From Nocardioides pocheonensis (lineage in GTDB: Bacteria; Actinomycetota; Actinomycetes; Propionibacteriales; Nocardioidaceae), in NCBI RefSeq assembly GCF_003725535.1, contig NZ_RJSF01000007.1:121542-185541 (forward strand): a stretch of DNA of 64,000 bases, read 5' to 3'. The notes beneath the pieces are model-generated. The model was given only the letters and a program-made list of their open reading frames with translations, had not been told where the DNA came from and did no database searches. The position numbers and the translations under genes are program-made. Of this stretch, positions 27,868 to 37,192 are shown in pieces (within the stretch, counting starts at the first letter, position 1; each line of letters begins with the position of its first letter).

Positions 27868-27881
27868 GATACCGCGGTATC
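27868..27881. promoter_or_regulatory. Perfect 14-bp palindrome upstream of beta-helix gene
   Basis: GATACCGCGGTATC is fully self-complementary and lies 85-98 nt upstream of the beta-helix gene. Nearby copies of ATCCGC (27880-27885, 27908-27913 and 27930-27935, approximately) add a repeated pattern. This suggests an operator, but no binding protein can be named. Confidence 0.5.
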
Positions 27882-27966
27882 CGCGGCGCACCGGCGGAAC
27901 CGAGCGGAATCCGCAGCGGTGACGAGCAGATCCGCAGTCCGGATCAGCCTGTGGAAGAGCCCGGCG

Positions 27967-29817
27967 CTAGCCGGTGAGCTCGTGCACGTAGCACCAGCGC
28001 CAGGACTCGCCCGGCTCGGCGGAGCGGACCACCGGGTGCGCGGAGTCGTGGAAGTGCGCGGTGGCGTGCCGGCGCGGCGAGGAGTCGCAGCAGCCGACGT
28101 GACCGCAGGCGAGGCAGAGCCGCAGGTGGACCCACTGGTTGCCCTCGCGCACGCAGTCCTCGCAGACGCCGGGTGTGTTCGGCTCGACGTCCGAGCGCGA
28201 GTGCTCCAGGTCCACGCATCCGTCAGCCCGACTCACGGACCCGACGCTAGCGCGCACGCGGGCACGCTCGCCCTCGCTGTACTCCAGCATCGACTCCTCG
28301 ACGTCGAGCATGGCGAGCACCTCGGCGACGACCGCGTGCGGCACGGTGCCGGTCGAGCGGATCTCCAGCACCCGGCGACGCTCGGCGTCGATCATCAGCC
28401 GGCGCCGGCGGGCGTAGATCTCGCTCGGGGTCTCGGCGCTGGTCATGTTCACCTGCTCCCAGGCCGCGTAGTCGCGCCGCCGGACCCGGTCGCGGATCGT
28501 CGCGCTGACCTCGTGCGGATCCTCCTCCTCGAGCTCGTCGAGCTTCGCGAGCCCGGCCTGGGAGGCCTGGTGGAGCAGGTTCGCCCGGGCCAGGGCGTCG
28601 GCGCCGGGGTCGGGTGACGGCACGCGCAGCCTGCGCGCCACCCACGGCAGCGACAGGCCCTGCACGAACAGGGTGCCGGCGGTGACCGTGAACGCGATCA
28701 GCAGCAGCACCTCGCGGTGGGGCATGTCCGTCGGGATCACGAACGCCGCGGCCAGCGTGACCACGCCGCGCATCCCGGCCCAGCCGAGCACGAAGGTGAA
28801 GGTCCACGGAGGGGTGTGGCCGGTGTCGTCCGGCCCCGGCCGGACCAGGGCGTAGCGGGCGAAGAAGACCCAGATCAGCCTCAACACGATCACGGCGACC
28901 AGCGTGAGCGCGCAGATCAGCGCGATCCGCCAGCCGCCGAGGTCGTCGCGGCCGGCGTCGCGGATGATCGAGCGGGCCTGCAGGCCGATCAGCAGGAAGA
29001 CGCCGCCCTCGAGCAGGAAGGCGATCGAGCGCCAGTTCATCCGCTCCGCGATCCGGGACTGGGCGACCTGGAGGATCGGCGCCTTGTGCCCGAGCAGGAG
29101 GCCGGCCACGACGACGCTGATCACCCCGGACGCGTGGATCTCCTCGGCCGCGATGTACGCCGCGAAGGGTGTGACGAACGAGAGGCCGCTGTCGAGCACG
29201 GGGTCGGTCACGTGCTTGCGGACCAGGCCGATGCCGACGAAGAAGGCGAGGCCGACGAGGACGCCACCGCCCGCCGCGACGGCGAAGTCGCGCACGACGA
29301 CCTGCCAGGCGACCGTCGCAGCGAGCGCGGTGCGCAGGGCCACCAGCGCGGTCGCGTCGTTGAGCAGCGACTCGCCCTCGAGGATCGTCACGACCCTGCG
29401 GGGCAGGCCGATCCGGCGCGCGATCGCGCTGGCGGCGATCGCGTCGGGCGGAGCGACGACGGCGCCGATCGCGAACGCCCCGTCCCACCCGAGGCCGTCG
29501 ACCAGCGCGTGCACCAGCACCGCGACGCCCGCCGTCGTGAACGCGACCAGGCCCACCGAGAGCAGCAGGATCGGTCGCCGGTTGACGTTGAACTCGACCA
29601 GCGAGGTCTGCAGCGCCGCGGCGTACAGGAGCGGCGGGAGCAGGCCGAGCAGGACCACCTCGGGGTGCAGCTGCACGTCGGGCACGAAGGGGAGGTAGGA
29701 GCCGACGATGCCGACGACGATCAGGACGAGCGGCGGAGACATGTCCAGCCGTCCGCAGACGGCGGTCGTCGCGAGCACGGTGGCGACGATCGCGACGAGG
29801 GTGGTGACCAGGTCCAC
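27967..29817 (-). CDS. Cation/proton antiporter (CPA1) fused to UBP zinc finger
   Basis: A 616-residue fusion. Residues 1 to about 410 form a CPA1-type Na+/H+ antiporter of 12 or so helices, including the ND-like helix AIGAVVAPPDAIAASAIARR near 117 with the paired-aspartate-type region and ESLLNDATALVA near 148. A cytoplasmic helical part follows, and residues about 545-612 form a UBP-type zinc finger with CEDCVREG, WVHLRLCLACGHVGCCDSS and several histidines (HATAHFHDSAHP). UBP fingers bind ubiquitin C-termini in eukaryotes; its partner in bacteria is unknown. GTG start. It is 37 nt downstream of menD and may be co-transcribed with it. Confidence 0.88.
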   Translation of the reverse strand: MDLVTTLVAIVATVLATTAVCGRLDMSPPLVLIVVGIVGSYLPFVPDVQLHPEVVLLGLLPPLLYAAALQTSLVEFNVNRRPILLLSVGLVAFTTAGVAVLVHALVDGLGWDGAFAIGAVVAPPDAIAASAIARRIGLPRRVVTILEGESLLNDATALVALRTALAATVAWQVVVRDFAVAAGGGVLVGLAFFVGIGLVRKHVTDPVLDSGLSFVTPFAAYIAAEEIHASGVISVVVAGLLLGHKAPILQVAQSRIAERMNWRSIAFLLEGGVFLLIGLQARSIIRDAGRDDLGGWRIALICALTLVAVIVLRLIWVFFARYALVRPGPDDTGHTPPWTFTFVLGWAGMRGVVTLAAAFVIPTDMPHREVLLLIAFTVTAGTLFVQGLSLPWVARRLRVPSPDPGADALARANLLHQASQAGLAKLDELEEEDPHEVSATIRDRVRRRDYAAWEQVNMTSAETPSEIYARRRRLMIDAERRRVLEIRSTGTVPHAVVAEVLAMLDVEESMLEYSEGERARVRASVGSVSRADGCVDLEHSRSDVEPNTPGVCEDCVREGNQWVHLRLCLACGHVGCCDSSPRRHATAHFHDSAHPVVRSAEPGESWRWCYVHELTG

Positions 29818-29854
29818 CCCGGGATCATGTCAGCCGGGGCAAGCGGGTTGCCGG

Positions 29855-31447
29855 TCAGAGAGCGTCGGCGAGACCGCGGATCCGCTCGTCGAGTGCACGC
29901 CGGTTGTCGCGGCGTACGACGGCCTCGACGACCTCGATCCCGCCGTTCGGGTTCGCCAGGGCGTGCTCGAGCTCGGCCCGGTCCTGCACCCGCCAGTGCG
30001 GGACGCGCAGCCCGGAGCAGAGCGTCGCGAGGTCGAGGCCGTGCGGGGTGCCGAACAGCTTGTCGAACAGCCCCCGGTGCTCGGGCGCACCTTGCTCGAG
30101 CGTGGCGAAGATCGAGCCGCCGTCGTCGTTGGCGACCACGATCGTGAGGTCCGGCCGTTGCTCGTCCGGACCGATCACCAAACCGGTCAGGTCGTGGAGG
30201 AAGGTGACGTCGCCGACGTAGGCCAGCGCCCGGGTCGTGCGCGGCCGGCCGAGTGCGGCGCCGATCGCGGTGGAGAGGGTGCCGTCGATGCCGGCCAGCC
30301 CGCGGTTCGCGATCACCAGCCGGTGCTGGCCGACGGGGTAGGGCTTTGCCATCAGGTCGAGGTCGCGGATGGGGTTGCTGGCGCCGACGTGGAGGAGTCC
30401 GCCGGCGGGCAGCGCGGCGTTGACGGCGGCCGCGACGTCGTACGGCGTGAGCTCGGGCTCGTCGGCGACCAGCCGGTCGAGCCGGTCGGAGAGCACGCGG
30501 TCGGCCGAGCGCCACTCGTCGAGCCAGGCCGGGTCGTCCGGGGCGGAGACGGCGAAGACGCCGTCGTGCTCGTAGGAGACCGGGTGCGGGCGGTCGGCCC
30601 ACACGCCGCGGGGGCGGTTCACCACGACCTCGAGCCCGTCGCGCGCGAGCAGCCGCTGCACCGGCCGGGACAGGGTCGGCGCGCCGACGACGACCACGCG
30701 CTCGATCCGGTCGGCGAGGGCCGTGCCCAGCAGCAGCCGGTAGGTCCGGATCGCGTGCGTGCCGTTGCGCGCGCCGCTGCTCGGCTCGGCCAGCAGCGGC
30801 CACTGGGCGACCTCGGCGAGCACGCGCGCGGCCGGGCCGGCGTCGTCGCCGGCGACGACCACGGTGGCGGGCCCGGCGTCGAGGAGCAGCTCGTCGGCGG
30901 TCTCGCGCTCGGGATCGTCCAGGTCGCGGACGACGGGCCGGCCGTGGTCGGTGGGCACGAGCGGGTCGTCGAGCTGGACGTTCAGGTGCACCGGACCGCG
31001 GGAGAGTCCGTCGAGGCCCTCGAGCACGTCGGCCCGGCTGACCACGTCGGCCGCCGTGACGGCCGCCGTGCCGAACAGCCCGACCTGGTCGGCCGTCTGG
31101 TTGGCGATCGTGCCCCGCAACCGTGCCGGGCGGTCGGCGGTGACCGCGACCAGGGGCACCCCGGCGTGCGCGGCCTCCATGACGGCGGGGTGCAGGTTCG
31201 CCGCGGCCGTGCCGGACGTCGTGACGACGGCCGCCGGTCGCCGGGAGCTCTTCGCGATGCCGAGGGCGAGGAAGGCCGCGGTGCGCTCGTCGATGCGGGA
31301 GTGGAGGATGAGCGCGCCGGCGGTCGCGGCGTCGTGCAGGGCGAAGGAGAGGGGTGCGTTGCGCGATCCGGGCGCGAGCACCACCTGACGGACACCCGCC
31401 GAGAGCAGCCCGTCGACGACGGCGCGGGCGAGCTCGGTGGCGTTCAC
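29855..31447 (-). CDS. menD: 2-succinyl-5-enolpyruvyl-6-hydroxy-3-cyclohexene-1-carboxylate synthase
   Basis: Thiamine-diphosphate enzyme that couples isochorismate with 2-oxoglutarate in menaquinone synthesis. The 530-residue product begins at GTG 31447 (VNATELARAVVDGLL), has the N-terminal LAPGSRNAPLSFAL motif near residue 25, and TSGTAAANLHPAVMEA near 80. The ThDP-binding region includes GDVTFLHDLTGL near 415 and VVANDDGGSIFATLEQG near 440, with the expected DxxG-type Mg ligands. An open frame to 31696 runs over menC and is rejected. The start lies 16 nt after the menC stop, so menE, menC and menD form one operon. Confidence 0.95.
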   Translation of the reverse strand: MNATELARAVVDGLLSAGVRQVVLAPGSRNAPLSFALHDAATAGALILHSRIDERTAAFLALGIAKSSRRPAAVVTTSGTAAANLHPAVMEAAHAGVPLVAVTADRPARLRGTIANQTADQVGLFGTAAVTAADVVSRADVLEGLDGLSRGPVHLNVQLDDPLVPTDHGRPVVRDLDDPERETADELLLDAGPATVVVAGDDAGPAARVLAEVAQWPLLAEPSSGARNGTHAIRTYRLLLGTALADRIERVVVVGAPTLSRPVQRLLARDGLEVVVNRPRGVWADRPHPVSYEHDGVFAVSAPDDPAWLDEWRSADRVLSDRLDRLVADEPELTPYDVAAAVNAALPAGGLLHVGASNPIRDLDLMAKPYPVGQHRLVIANRGLAGIDGTLSTAIGAALGRPRTTRALAYVGDVTFLHDLTGLVIGPDEQRPDLTIVVANDDGGSIFATLEQGAPEHRGLFDKLFGTPHGLDLATLCSGLRVPHWRVQDRAELEHALANPNGGIEVVEAVVRRDNRRALDERIRGLADAL

Positions 31448-31463
31448 GTCGACTGATCCTGCC

Positions 31464-32399
31464 CTACAGCTCGGCGAGGCGGTGGTCCCAGTGCCGCTCG
31501 CGGTCGGGGCCGGCAGCCCACCGGGCGAGCAGGCCGGGGTCGACGTCCGGTCGGCGGACCGCCAGCACGCCGTCGGTCGGCAGCAGCGGATCGTCGGTGA
31601 CGTCGCCGGCCAGGAGCTGCACGGTGGCCAGCCCGCACGCGTGCTGGAGCTCGGGAAGGGCGGCGGCGAGCGCGACCCCGGCAGCGATCCCGACACTGGT
31701 CTCGAGCGCGCTGCTCACGACCACCGGCAGGCCGATGTCCTCGGCGATCCGCAGGCACGCCCGGACCCCGCCCAGCGGCTGCACCTTGAGCACCGCGACG
31801 TCGGCGGCCTCGAGGTCGCGCACGCGGTAGGGGTCCTCGGCCCGCCGGATGGACTCGTCCGCCGCGATCGGTACGCCGACCCGGCGCCGGACGACCGCGA
31901 GGTCCTCGACCGAGGCGACCGGCTGCTCGACGTACTCGAGGCCGCTGGCGGCACGGTCGAGCAGCGGGATGCGCGCGACCGCATCCTCGACCGACCAGCC
32001 GCCGTTGGCGTCGACCCGGACCAGCCCGTCGGCGCCGAGCGCGTCGCGCACCGCCTCGAGCCGGGCCTCGTCCTCGCCCACCGCCTGCCCGCGCTCGGCG
32101 ACCTTGACCTTCGCGGTGCGGCAGCCGTTCGACGCGAGCACGATCTCGCGCGCCCGCTCGGGGTCGCAGGCAGGCACCGTCACGTTGACCGGGACCTCGC
32201 TGCGGACTGCCTCGGGCCAGCCCTGGTCGGCCGCCTCGCGAGCCGCGGCCAGCCACGGGCGGGCGGTGGCGGCGTCGTACTCGAGGAACGGGCTGAACTC
32301 CCCCCACCCGGCGTCGCCGCGCAGCAGCATCCCTTCGCGCACGTCGATGCCGCGGAAACGGGTGGTGAGCGGGATGGAGTACACGTGCGCCTCAGGCAT
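31464..32399 (-). CDS. menC: o-Succinylbenzoate synthase
   Basis: Enolase-superfamily enzyme that dehydrates SHCHC to o-succinylbenzoate. The 311-residue protein has the catalytic lysine pair TAKVKV (Lys97 and Lys99), the metal-ligand acids in RVDANGG (near residue 124), EQPVAS and ADESI, and the second catalytic lysine in LKVQPLGG. All expected catalytic residues are visible. ATG at 32399 overlaps the menE stop by 8 nt. Confidence 0.93.
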   Translation of the reverse strand: MPEAHVYSIPLTTRFRGIDVREGMLLRGDAGWGEFSPFLEYDAATARPWLAAAREAADQGWPEAVRSEVPVNVTVPACDPERAREIVLASNGCRTAKVKVAERGQAVGEDEARLEAVRDALGADGLVRVDANGGWSVEDAVARIPLLDRAASGLEYVEQPVASVEDLAVVRRRVGVPIAADESIRRAEDPYRVRDLEAADVAVLKVQPLGGVRACLRIAEDIGLPVVVSSALETSVGIAAGVALAAALPELQHACGLATVQLLAGDVTDDPLLPTDGVLAVRRPDVDPGLLARWAAGPDRERHWDHRLAEL

Positions 32400-33411
32400 C
32401 CGCGGCCAGCTCCTCGAGCGTCACGCGGTCGACCTTGCCGTTCGGCAGCAGGGGCAGCTCGTCGACGACCACCAGGGCGCGCGGCGCCCAGCTGCGCGGC
32501 TCGACGAGATCGCGGAGCTCGTCGAGGGCGACCGGTCCGGACACGGTCAGCACGGCGACCACGCGCTGGCCCCACTCGTCGTCCGGTACGCCGACCACCT
32601 CGGCCTCGTTGACCCACGGGTGGCCCAGCAGGGCGGCCGCGACCGCCGGACCGGGCACCTTCACACCACCGCTGATCACCACGTCGTCGACGCGGCTGTC
32701 GATCGCGAGCCGGCCGTCCGGCGTCCAGTGGCCGAGGTCGTCGGTCACGAACCAGCCGTCGCGGAACGCTGCCACGGTGCGCTCGGGCTCGCCCTCGTAG
32801 CCGTCGAAGAGCATCGGTCCGCGCACCAGCACCTGCTCGTCGTCGTCGATCCGCACCTCGACGCCTGGCAGGGGCACGCCGTCGTACACGCAGCCGCCGC
32901 AGGTCTCGCTCATCCCGTAGGTCTGCACCACGTGCACACCGGCCGCCTCGGCGCGCTCGCGCACCTCCAGCCGCAGCGGGCCGCCGCCGACCAGCACGGC
33001 CTCGAAGTCCTCCAGCGCTGCAGTCTCGTCCGGGTCCTCGAGCAGGCGGACCAGCTGGGTGGGCACCAACGAGACGAAGGCGCGCCCGTGGACGAGGTGG
33101 CGGGTAGCGCTGAACGAGCCCTGGAACGGGATCGGCTCGGTGCACGCCACGACCGAGCGGTAGAGCACCTGGACACCGGCGACGTACGTGGGCGGCAGGT
33201 TGAGCAGCCAGCGGCCGGGACCGCCGAGCCGCTCCTGCGTGGCCAGCGCGGAGGCCCGCATCGCCGCGCGCGAGAGCATCACCCGCTTCGGCCGGCCGGT
33301 CGACCCGGAGGTCTGGATCACGAGGGGCTTCGGGTCGTCGGCGGCGTCCCACTCGCGGAGCAGCGCACGGATCCCCTCGGCGTCCCCGGACACCGGCCAC
33401 AGGCTGCTCAC
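32392..33411 (-). CDS. menE: o-Succinylbenzoate-CoA ligase
   Basis: Adenylate-forming enzyme that activates o-succinylbenzoate with CoA. The 339-residue protein is shorter than the 450-500-residue form found elsewhere, but starts shortly before the ATP-binding P-loop [12 protein letters not shown] (near residue 32), so the N-terminal domain is reduced, as in some other actinobacteria. It has [11 protein letters not shown] near 170, [10 protein letters not shown] near 225 and the terminal lysine motif [10 protein letters not shown]. The GTG at 33411 is chosen because a longer frame would run into menA on the opposite strand. It is divergent from menA, with 33 nt between starts. Confidence 0.9.
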   Translation of the reverse strand: MSSLWPVSGDAEGIRALLREWDAADDPKPLVIQTSGSTGRPKRVMLSRAAMRASALATQERLGGPGRWLLNLPPTYVAGVQVLYRSVVACTEPIPFQGSFSATRHLVHGRAFVSLVPTQLVRLLEDPDETAALEDFEAVLVGGGPLRLEVRERAEAAGVHVVQTYGMSETCGGCVYDGVPLPGVEVRIDDDEQVLVRGPMLFDGYEGEPERTVAAFRDGWFVTDDLGHWTPDGRLAIDSRVDDVVISGGVKVPGPAVAAALLGHPWVNEAEVVGVPDDEWGQRVVAVLTVSGPVALDELRDLVEPRSWAPRALVVVDELPLLPNGKVDRVTLEELAADA

Positions 33412-33444
33412 CAGCCCGAGGCTAGTGCCTGCCAGAATCCGCCC

Positions 33445-34320
33445 ATGGCGACTGCAGGACAGTGGATCGAGGGCGCGCGCCCCAGGACGTTGCCGGCGGC
33501 GGTCGCCCCGGTGCTCGCCGGCACGGGCGTCGCGGCGTGGTCGCACCAGGAGGTCTGGTGGAAGGCCGTCCTCGCCCTGGTCGTGTCGCTGCTGCTGCAG
33601 GTCGGCGTGAACTACGCGAACGACTACTCCGACGGCATCCGCGGCACCGACGACGCGCGCGTCGGCCCGCTGCGACTCGTCGGCTCCCGGGTCGCTGCAC
33701 CCGAGGCGGTCAAGCGAGCCGCGTTCCTCAGCTTCGGCCTGGCCGCGGTCGTCGGGCTCGTGCTCGCGGCCACGACGGCGTGGTGGCTGGTCGCCGTGGG
33801 CGCGCTGAGCATCCTCGCCGCCTGGTACTACACCGGCGGCAAGAAGCCGTACGGCTACCTCGGGCTCGGCGAGGTGATGGTGTTCGTGTTCTTCGGCCTC
33901 GTGGCGGTGCTGGGCACGCAGTACGTCCAGGCCGAGGACCTCACGTGGGCGGGCCTGTCAGCCGCCATCGGCATCGGCGCACTGGCCTGCGCGATCCTCG
34001 TCGCCAACAACCTGCGCGACATCCCCACCGACACCGAGTCGGGCAAGCGGACGCTCGCGGTGAAGCTGGGCGACCGTCGCACCCGGATGCTGTACGGCGG
34101 CCTGGTCAGCGCTGCGCTGCTCGCCCTGGTCGCGGTCGCCGCGACGACGAGCTGGTGGGCGCTGCTGGGCCTGGTGGCGTTCGTCCTGCTGCTCCGGGCC
34201 GTGCACACCGTGACCGACGGCGCCCGGGGTCGCGACCTCATCCCCGTCCTCCAGCTCACCGGTCTCGGCGAGCTGCTCTACGCCGCCGGTCTCTTCGCCG
34301 GCCTCCTCATCGCTCGTTGA
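33445..34320 (+). CDS. menA: 1,4-Dihydroxy-2-naphthoate polyprenyltransferase
   Basis: UbiA-family membrane enzyme that joins the polyprenyl chain to dihydroxynaphthoate, giving demethylmenaquinone. The 291-residue product has about eight to nine helices. The first aspartate-rich motif is NYANDYSDG followed by [11 protein letters not shown] (near residue 62), and the second is [12 protein letters not shown] (near 193). ATG at 33445 ([15 protein letters not shown]). Frames extending upstream overlap the divergent menE gene. Its tail substrate probably comes from the polyprenyl synthase at 511-1503. The stop codon lies in the arm of a large inverted repeat. Confidence 0.95.
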   Translation: MATAGQWIEGARPRTLPAAVAPVLAGTGVAAWSHQEVWWKAVLALVVSLLLQVGVNYANDYSDGIRGTDDARVGPLRLVGSRVAAPEAVKRAAFLSFGLAAVVGLVLAATTAWWLVAVGALSILAAWYYTGGKKPYGYLGLGEVMVFVFFGLVAVLGTQYVQAEDLTWAGLSAAIGIGALACAILVANNLRDIPTDTESGKRTLAVKLGDRRTRMLYGGLVSAALLALVAVAATTSWWALLGLVAFVLLLRAVHTVTDGARGRDLIPVLQLTGLGELLYAAGLFAGLLIAR

Positions 34321-34411
34321 GTTGCGCGAAACCGCCCGTCCAGTGAGGTGATACCGCCCCACGGTTGGCCGGTTCCACCCAACTCGCGGGGCGGTTGTCC
34401 CCAACTCAACG
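34315..34411. terminator. Two-tier inverted repeat between menA and class V aminotransferase gene
   Basis: CGTTGAGTTG (34315-34324) pairs perfectly with CAACTCAACG (34402-34411). After symmetric 5-nt internal loops, AACCGCCC (34330-34337) pairs with GGGCGGTT (34389-34396). The two genes converge here, and both stop codons lie inside the outer arms. It could be a bidirectional terminator or a remnant of a small palindromic mobile element. There is no T-tract. Confidence 0.65.
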
Positions 34412-36091
34412 AACGCAGCGGCCCGGGAGCTCGAACCAGCGCAGGTGCTCGAAGTCGGCGGAGACGCCGGTGGGCGGCTCGTCGGGAGCGGGCTCGGTGG
34501 CGAGCATGATCTCCTCGCCCTCCTTGAGGTAGTCGGCGAGCGCCGACTCCGGCGCGGTGTCGTCGTGGCGGGGGTAGACCATCTCGCCGTCGGCGGAGTA
34601 GGAGACCTGGGTGAGCCGGAGCGGCGGCTCGACCAGGCCGTCGCGGTGGTGCCAGCGACCGGCCGCGACGTCGAAGCGGTAGTCGCCGAGCAGCCGCCAG
34701 CCGTGGCGCGCCACCAGCCGGACCGCGTCGACGACGTAGGTGAACACTGCCTCGCTGATGAAGTAGTTGAAGTTCACCCGCACCCAGCCGGGCTTGATGC
34801 CCTCGCAGCCGGAGGCGATCTCGTGCTCGAACTCGTGGCTGCGGTCGAGGTCGATGCCGAGCAGCCGATGGCCGTAGGGTCCCGCGCACGAGCAGCCGCC
34901 GCGCGCCTGGATGCCGAACAGGTCGTTGAGCAGCGACACCACGAAGTTGTGGTGCAGGTGGCGTCCGCTGGGGGCGCGGACGACGAACGACACGATCGAG
35001 AGCCGCTCGGCGGCGAGGTTGCCGAGGATCTCGATCGTCGGCTCCTCCTTCCACGCCGCCACCGCCCGGTGGAGGTAGTGCTCCTCGTGCGCCCGGATCA
35101 CGTCGATGCCGACGGCGTCCTTGAGCTGGAAGACCAGGCCGGCGCGGATCGCCTCGACGATCGCGGGCGTGCCGCCCTCCTCGCGCTGCACCGGGTCGTC
35201 GAGGTAGCGGTGCTCGAGCGGGTTGACGTAGGCGACCGTGCCGCCGCCCGGTACGTCGGGCACGCGGTTGGTCAGCAGCGAGCGCCGCACCACCAGCACG
35301 CCCGGGGTCGACGGCCCGCCGATCAGCTTGTGCGGGCTCAGGAACATCGCGTCGAGGCCGTCCATCGACAGGGCGACGTACGGCGCCGCGGCGGCGTAGT
35401 CCCAGAACGCCAGCGCCCCGTGGCGGTGCAGGAGGGCCGAGATGCCGGCGACGTCGCTGAGGATGCCGGTGACGTTGGAGGCAGCGGAGAACGAGCCGAT
35501 CCGCAGCGGCCGGTCGGCATACCGCTCCAGCTGGGACTCGAGGAAGTCGAGGTCGACGTGCCCGTCGGCGTCCTGCGGGCACTCGACGACGTCGGCGATC
35601 GACTCACGCCAGGGCAGCTCGTTGGAGTGGTGCTCGAAGGGTCCGATGAACACCACGGGACGCTCCGCGGCCGGGATGTGCGCTGACAGCCGGTAGCGGT
35701 CCTCGAGCTCGGAGGGGATCCGCAGGCCGAGGACCCCGACCAGCTTGTCGATCGCGCCGGTGCTCCCCGAGCCGGCGAAGATCACGGCCACCTCGGGGTC
35801 GCCGCCGACCGCCTCGTGGATGGTCCGGCGCGCGTCCTCCCGCAGCCGGGTGGTCTGCAGGCCGGTGCCGCTGGACTCCGTGTGGGTGTTCGCGTACCGG
35901 GGCAGCACCTCGGCGCGGATGAAGTCCTCGAGGAACGTCAGCGCGCGACCCGACGCGGTGTAGTCGGCGTACGTGACCCGGCGCGGCCCGAACGGTCCGA
36001 GCATCACCTGGTCGTCGCCGATCACCGACTCCCGGACGCGGCGGAGCAGCGGGGTCTCGACGGGCCGGTCGGCGGGCGCCCGGACATCCAT
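34406..36091 (-). CDS. Class V aminotransferase-fold PLP enzyme (cysteine desulfurase-like)
   Basis: A 561-residue enzyme with the aspartate aminotransferase class V fold. It starts at ATG 36091 (MDVRAPADRPVETPLL); YADYTASGRALTFLEDFI near residue 42, THTESSGTG near 70 and the PLP lysine in SPHKLIGGPSTPG near 250 are visible. Downstream, GGCSCAGPYGHRLLGID (near 395) resembles the position of the catalytic cysteine loop in SufS-like enzymes, but the C-terminal 140 residues are an extra segment. The substrate is unknown; cysteine or selenocysteine desulfuration is possible. It converges with menA and follows the DUF4229 gene by 8 nt. Confidence 0.8.
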   Translation of the reverse strand: MDVRAPADRPVETPLLRRVRESVIGDDQVMLGPFGPRRVTYADYTASGRALTFLEDFIRAEVLPRYANTHTESSGTGLQTTRLREDARRTIHEAVGGDPEVAVIFAGSGSTGAIDKLVGVLGLRIPSELEDRYRLSAHIPAAERPVVFIGPFEHHSNELPWRESIADVVECPQDADGHVDLDFLESQLERYADRPLRIGSFSAASNVTGILSDVAGISALLHRHGALAFWDYAAAAPYVALSMDGLDAMFLSPHKLIGGPSTPGVLVVRRSLLTNRVPDVPGGGTVAYVNPLEHRYLDDPVQREEGGTPAIVEAIRAGLVFQLKDAVGIDVIRAHEEHYLHRAVAAWKEEPTIEILGNLAAERLSIVSFVVRAPSGRHLHHNFVVSLLNDLFGIQARGGCSCAGPYGHRLLGIDLDRSHEFEHEIASGCEGIKPGWVRVNFNYFISEAVFTYVVDAVRLVARHGWRLLGDYRFDVAAGRWHHRDGLVEPPLRLTQVSYSADGEMVYPRHDDTAPESALADYLKEGEEIMLATEPAPDEPPTGVSADFEHLRWFELPGRCVR

Positions 36092-36099
36092 GGCGGGAC

Positions 36100-36366
36100 C
36101 TACTCGGCGTCCTCGCGCGACCGGATCTCCTCGAACCTGTCGCGCGCACGTGAGGCCCGAGCCTCGACGCTCTCGGCGAACCGCTCCCGCGGTCCGGCCA
36201 GGAAGCGCAACGAGAGCAGCGAGGAGACGAGGGCGGCCAGGACCAGCGTCACGAACAGGACCGTCACCTTGTTGCCGAAGATCAGCACGGCGGGAGCGCT
36301 GAGCACTGCATAGGTCGCCACGAACAGGCCGAAGCGGAGAAGGGTGTAGACCACGAAGTGCTTCAC
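36100..36366 (-). CDS. DUF4229 small membrane protein
   Basis: An 88-residue actinobacterial protein of unknown function. It has two hydrophobic helices (about residues 5-25 and 30-55, FLFVATYAV-like and VTVLFVTLVLAALVSSLLSL) followed by a charged, possibly coiled C-terminal tail (RFAESVEARASRARDRFEEI). This is the DUF4229 layout. The GTG at 36366 is used, since the frame upstream is long but non-conserved. It is divergent from another small membrane protein, with only 23 nt between start codons. Confidence 0.8.
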   Translation of the reverse strand: MKHFVVYTLLRFGLFVATYAVLSAPAVLIFGNKVTVLFVTLVLAALVSSLLSLRFLAGPRERFAESVEARASRARDRFEEIRSREDAE

Positions 36367-36389
36367 AGGGGCAAGGATAGTCTTGACGC

Positions 36390-36608
36390 GTGATCCGGTT
36401 CGTCGTGTGGCTGCTGCTCCTGGCTGCGCTGCTGTACGCCGTGTTCTGGGCGATCGATCGGCGCAACGGTCCGGGGCGTCCGCCCCGCACCCGGCAGCCG
36501 AGGGCGCCTCGCCCGCGCGGACCGCTCGGTCCCGACGACGACGAGGCCTTCCTGCGTGACCTGGAACGCAGGCGTCGCCGGGAACACGGCGACCCACCCC
36601 CCGGTTAG
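36390..36608 (+). CDS. Small single-helix membrane protein
   Basis: A 72-residue protein of unknown function. One N-terminal helix ([19 protein letters not shown], about residues 4-22) is followed by a Pro/Arg-rich cytoplasmic stretch and an acidic segment ([19 protein letters not shown]). GTG start at 36390. It is divergent from the DUF4229 gene and 79 nt upstream of the glutathione peroxidase gene, with which it could share an operon. The layout recalls PLD-N-like small proteins, but the match is weak and no role is assigned. Confidence 0.6.
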   Translation: MIRFVVWLLLLAALLYAVFWAIDRRNGPGRPPRTRQPRAPRPRGPLGPDDDEAFLRDLERRRRREHGDPPPG

Positions 36609-36687
36609 GACCCACGACGGCTCTCGGAGCACCTGCCGCTGCCCCCTCGTCGCCGGCCGGCGACGTACCCCTGACCAGAGGAGCACC

Positions 36688-37170
36688 ATGCCGACCCTGA
36701 GCGACTTCAGTGCCACCACCCTCGACGGCCGCGAGCAGGACCTCGCCGCCTACCAGGGCAAGGTGGTCCTCGTCGTGAACACCGCCTCGCAGTGCGGGCT
36801 CACGCCGCAGTTCTCCGGGCTGGAGTCGCTCTACGAGAAGTACGTCGACCAGGGCCTCGTGGTCCTCGGGTTCCCGTGCAACCAGTTCGCCGGCCAGGAG
36901 CCCGGCACCGCCGACGAGATCGGCGAGTTCTGCCAGCGCAACTACGGCGTGAGCTTCCCGATGTTCGACAAGATCGAGGTCAACGGCGAGAACACCCACC
37001 CGCTCTACCGCTGGCTGCGCACCGAGAAGGGCGGCGTCCTCGGCGACGCGATCAAGTGGAACTTCACCAAGTTCCTGATCGGCCGCGACGGCCAGGTGAT
37101 CAAGCGCTACGCGCCCACCACCGAGCCGGAGAAGATCGCCGAGGACATCGAGAAGGCCCTCACCGACTGA
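36688..37170 (+). CDS. Glutathione peroxidase-family thiol peroxidase
   Basis: A 160-residue peroxidase of the GPx fold, reducing hydrogen or lipid peroxides. The peroxidatic cysteine is in [12 protein letters not shown] (Cys36), where many animal proteins have selenocysteine. The second family motif [14 protein letters not shown] is at about residues 60-73, supplying a likely resolving cysteine, and WNFTKFLI near 124 holds the catalytic Trp/Asn. ATG at 36688 has GAGGAG 6 nt upstream. Actinobacteria generally use mycothiol rather than glutathione, so thioredoxin is a plausible reductant. Confidence 0.9.
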   Translation: MPTLSDFSATTLDGREQDLAAYQGKVVLVVNTASQCGLTPQFSGLESLYEKYVDQGLVVLGFPCNQFAGQEPGTADEIGEFCQRNYGVSFPMFDKIEVNGENTHPLYRWLRTEKGGVLGDAIKWNFTKFLIGRDGQVIKRYAPTTEPEKIAEDIEKALTD

Positions 37171-37192
37171 CGCCCGGGCCGCCGCGTCCGCT

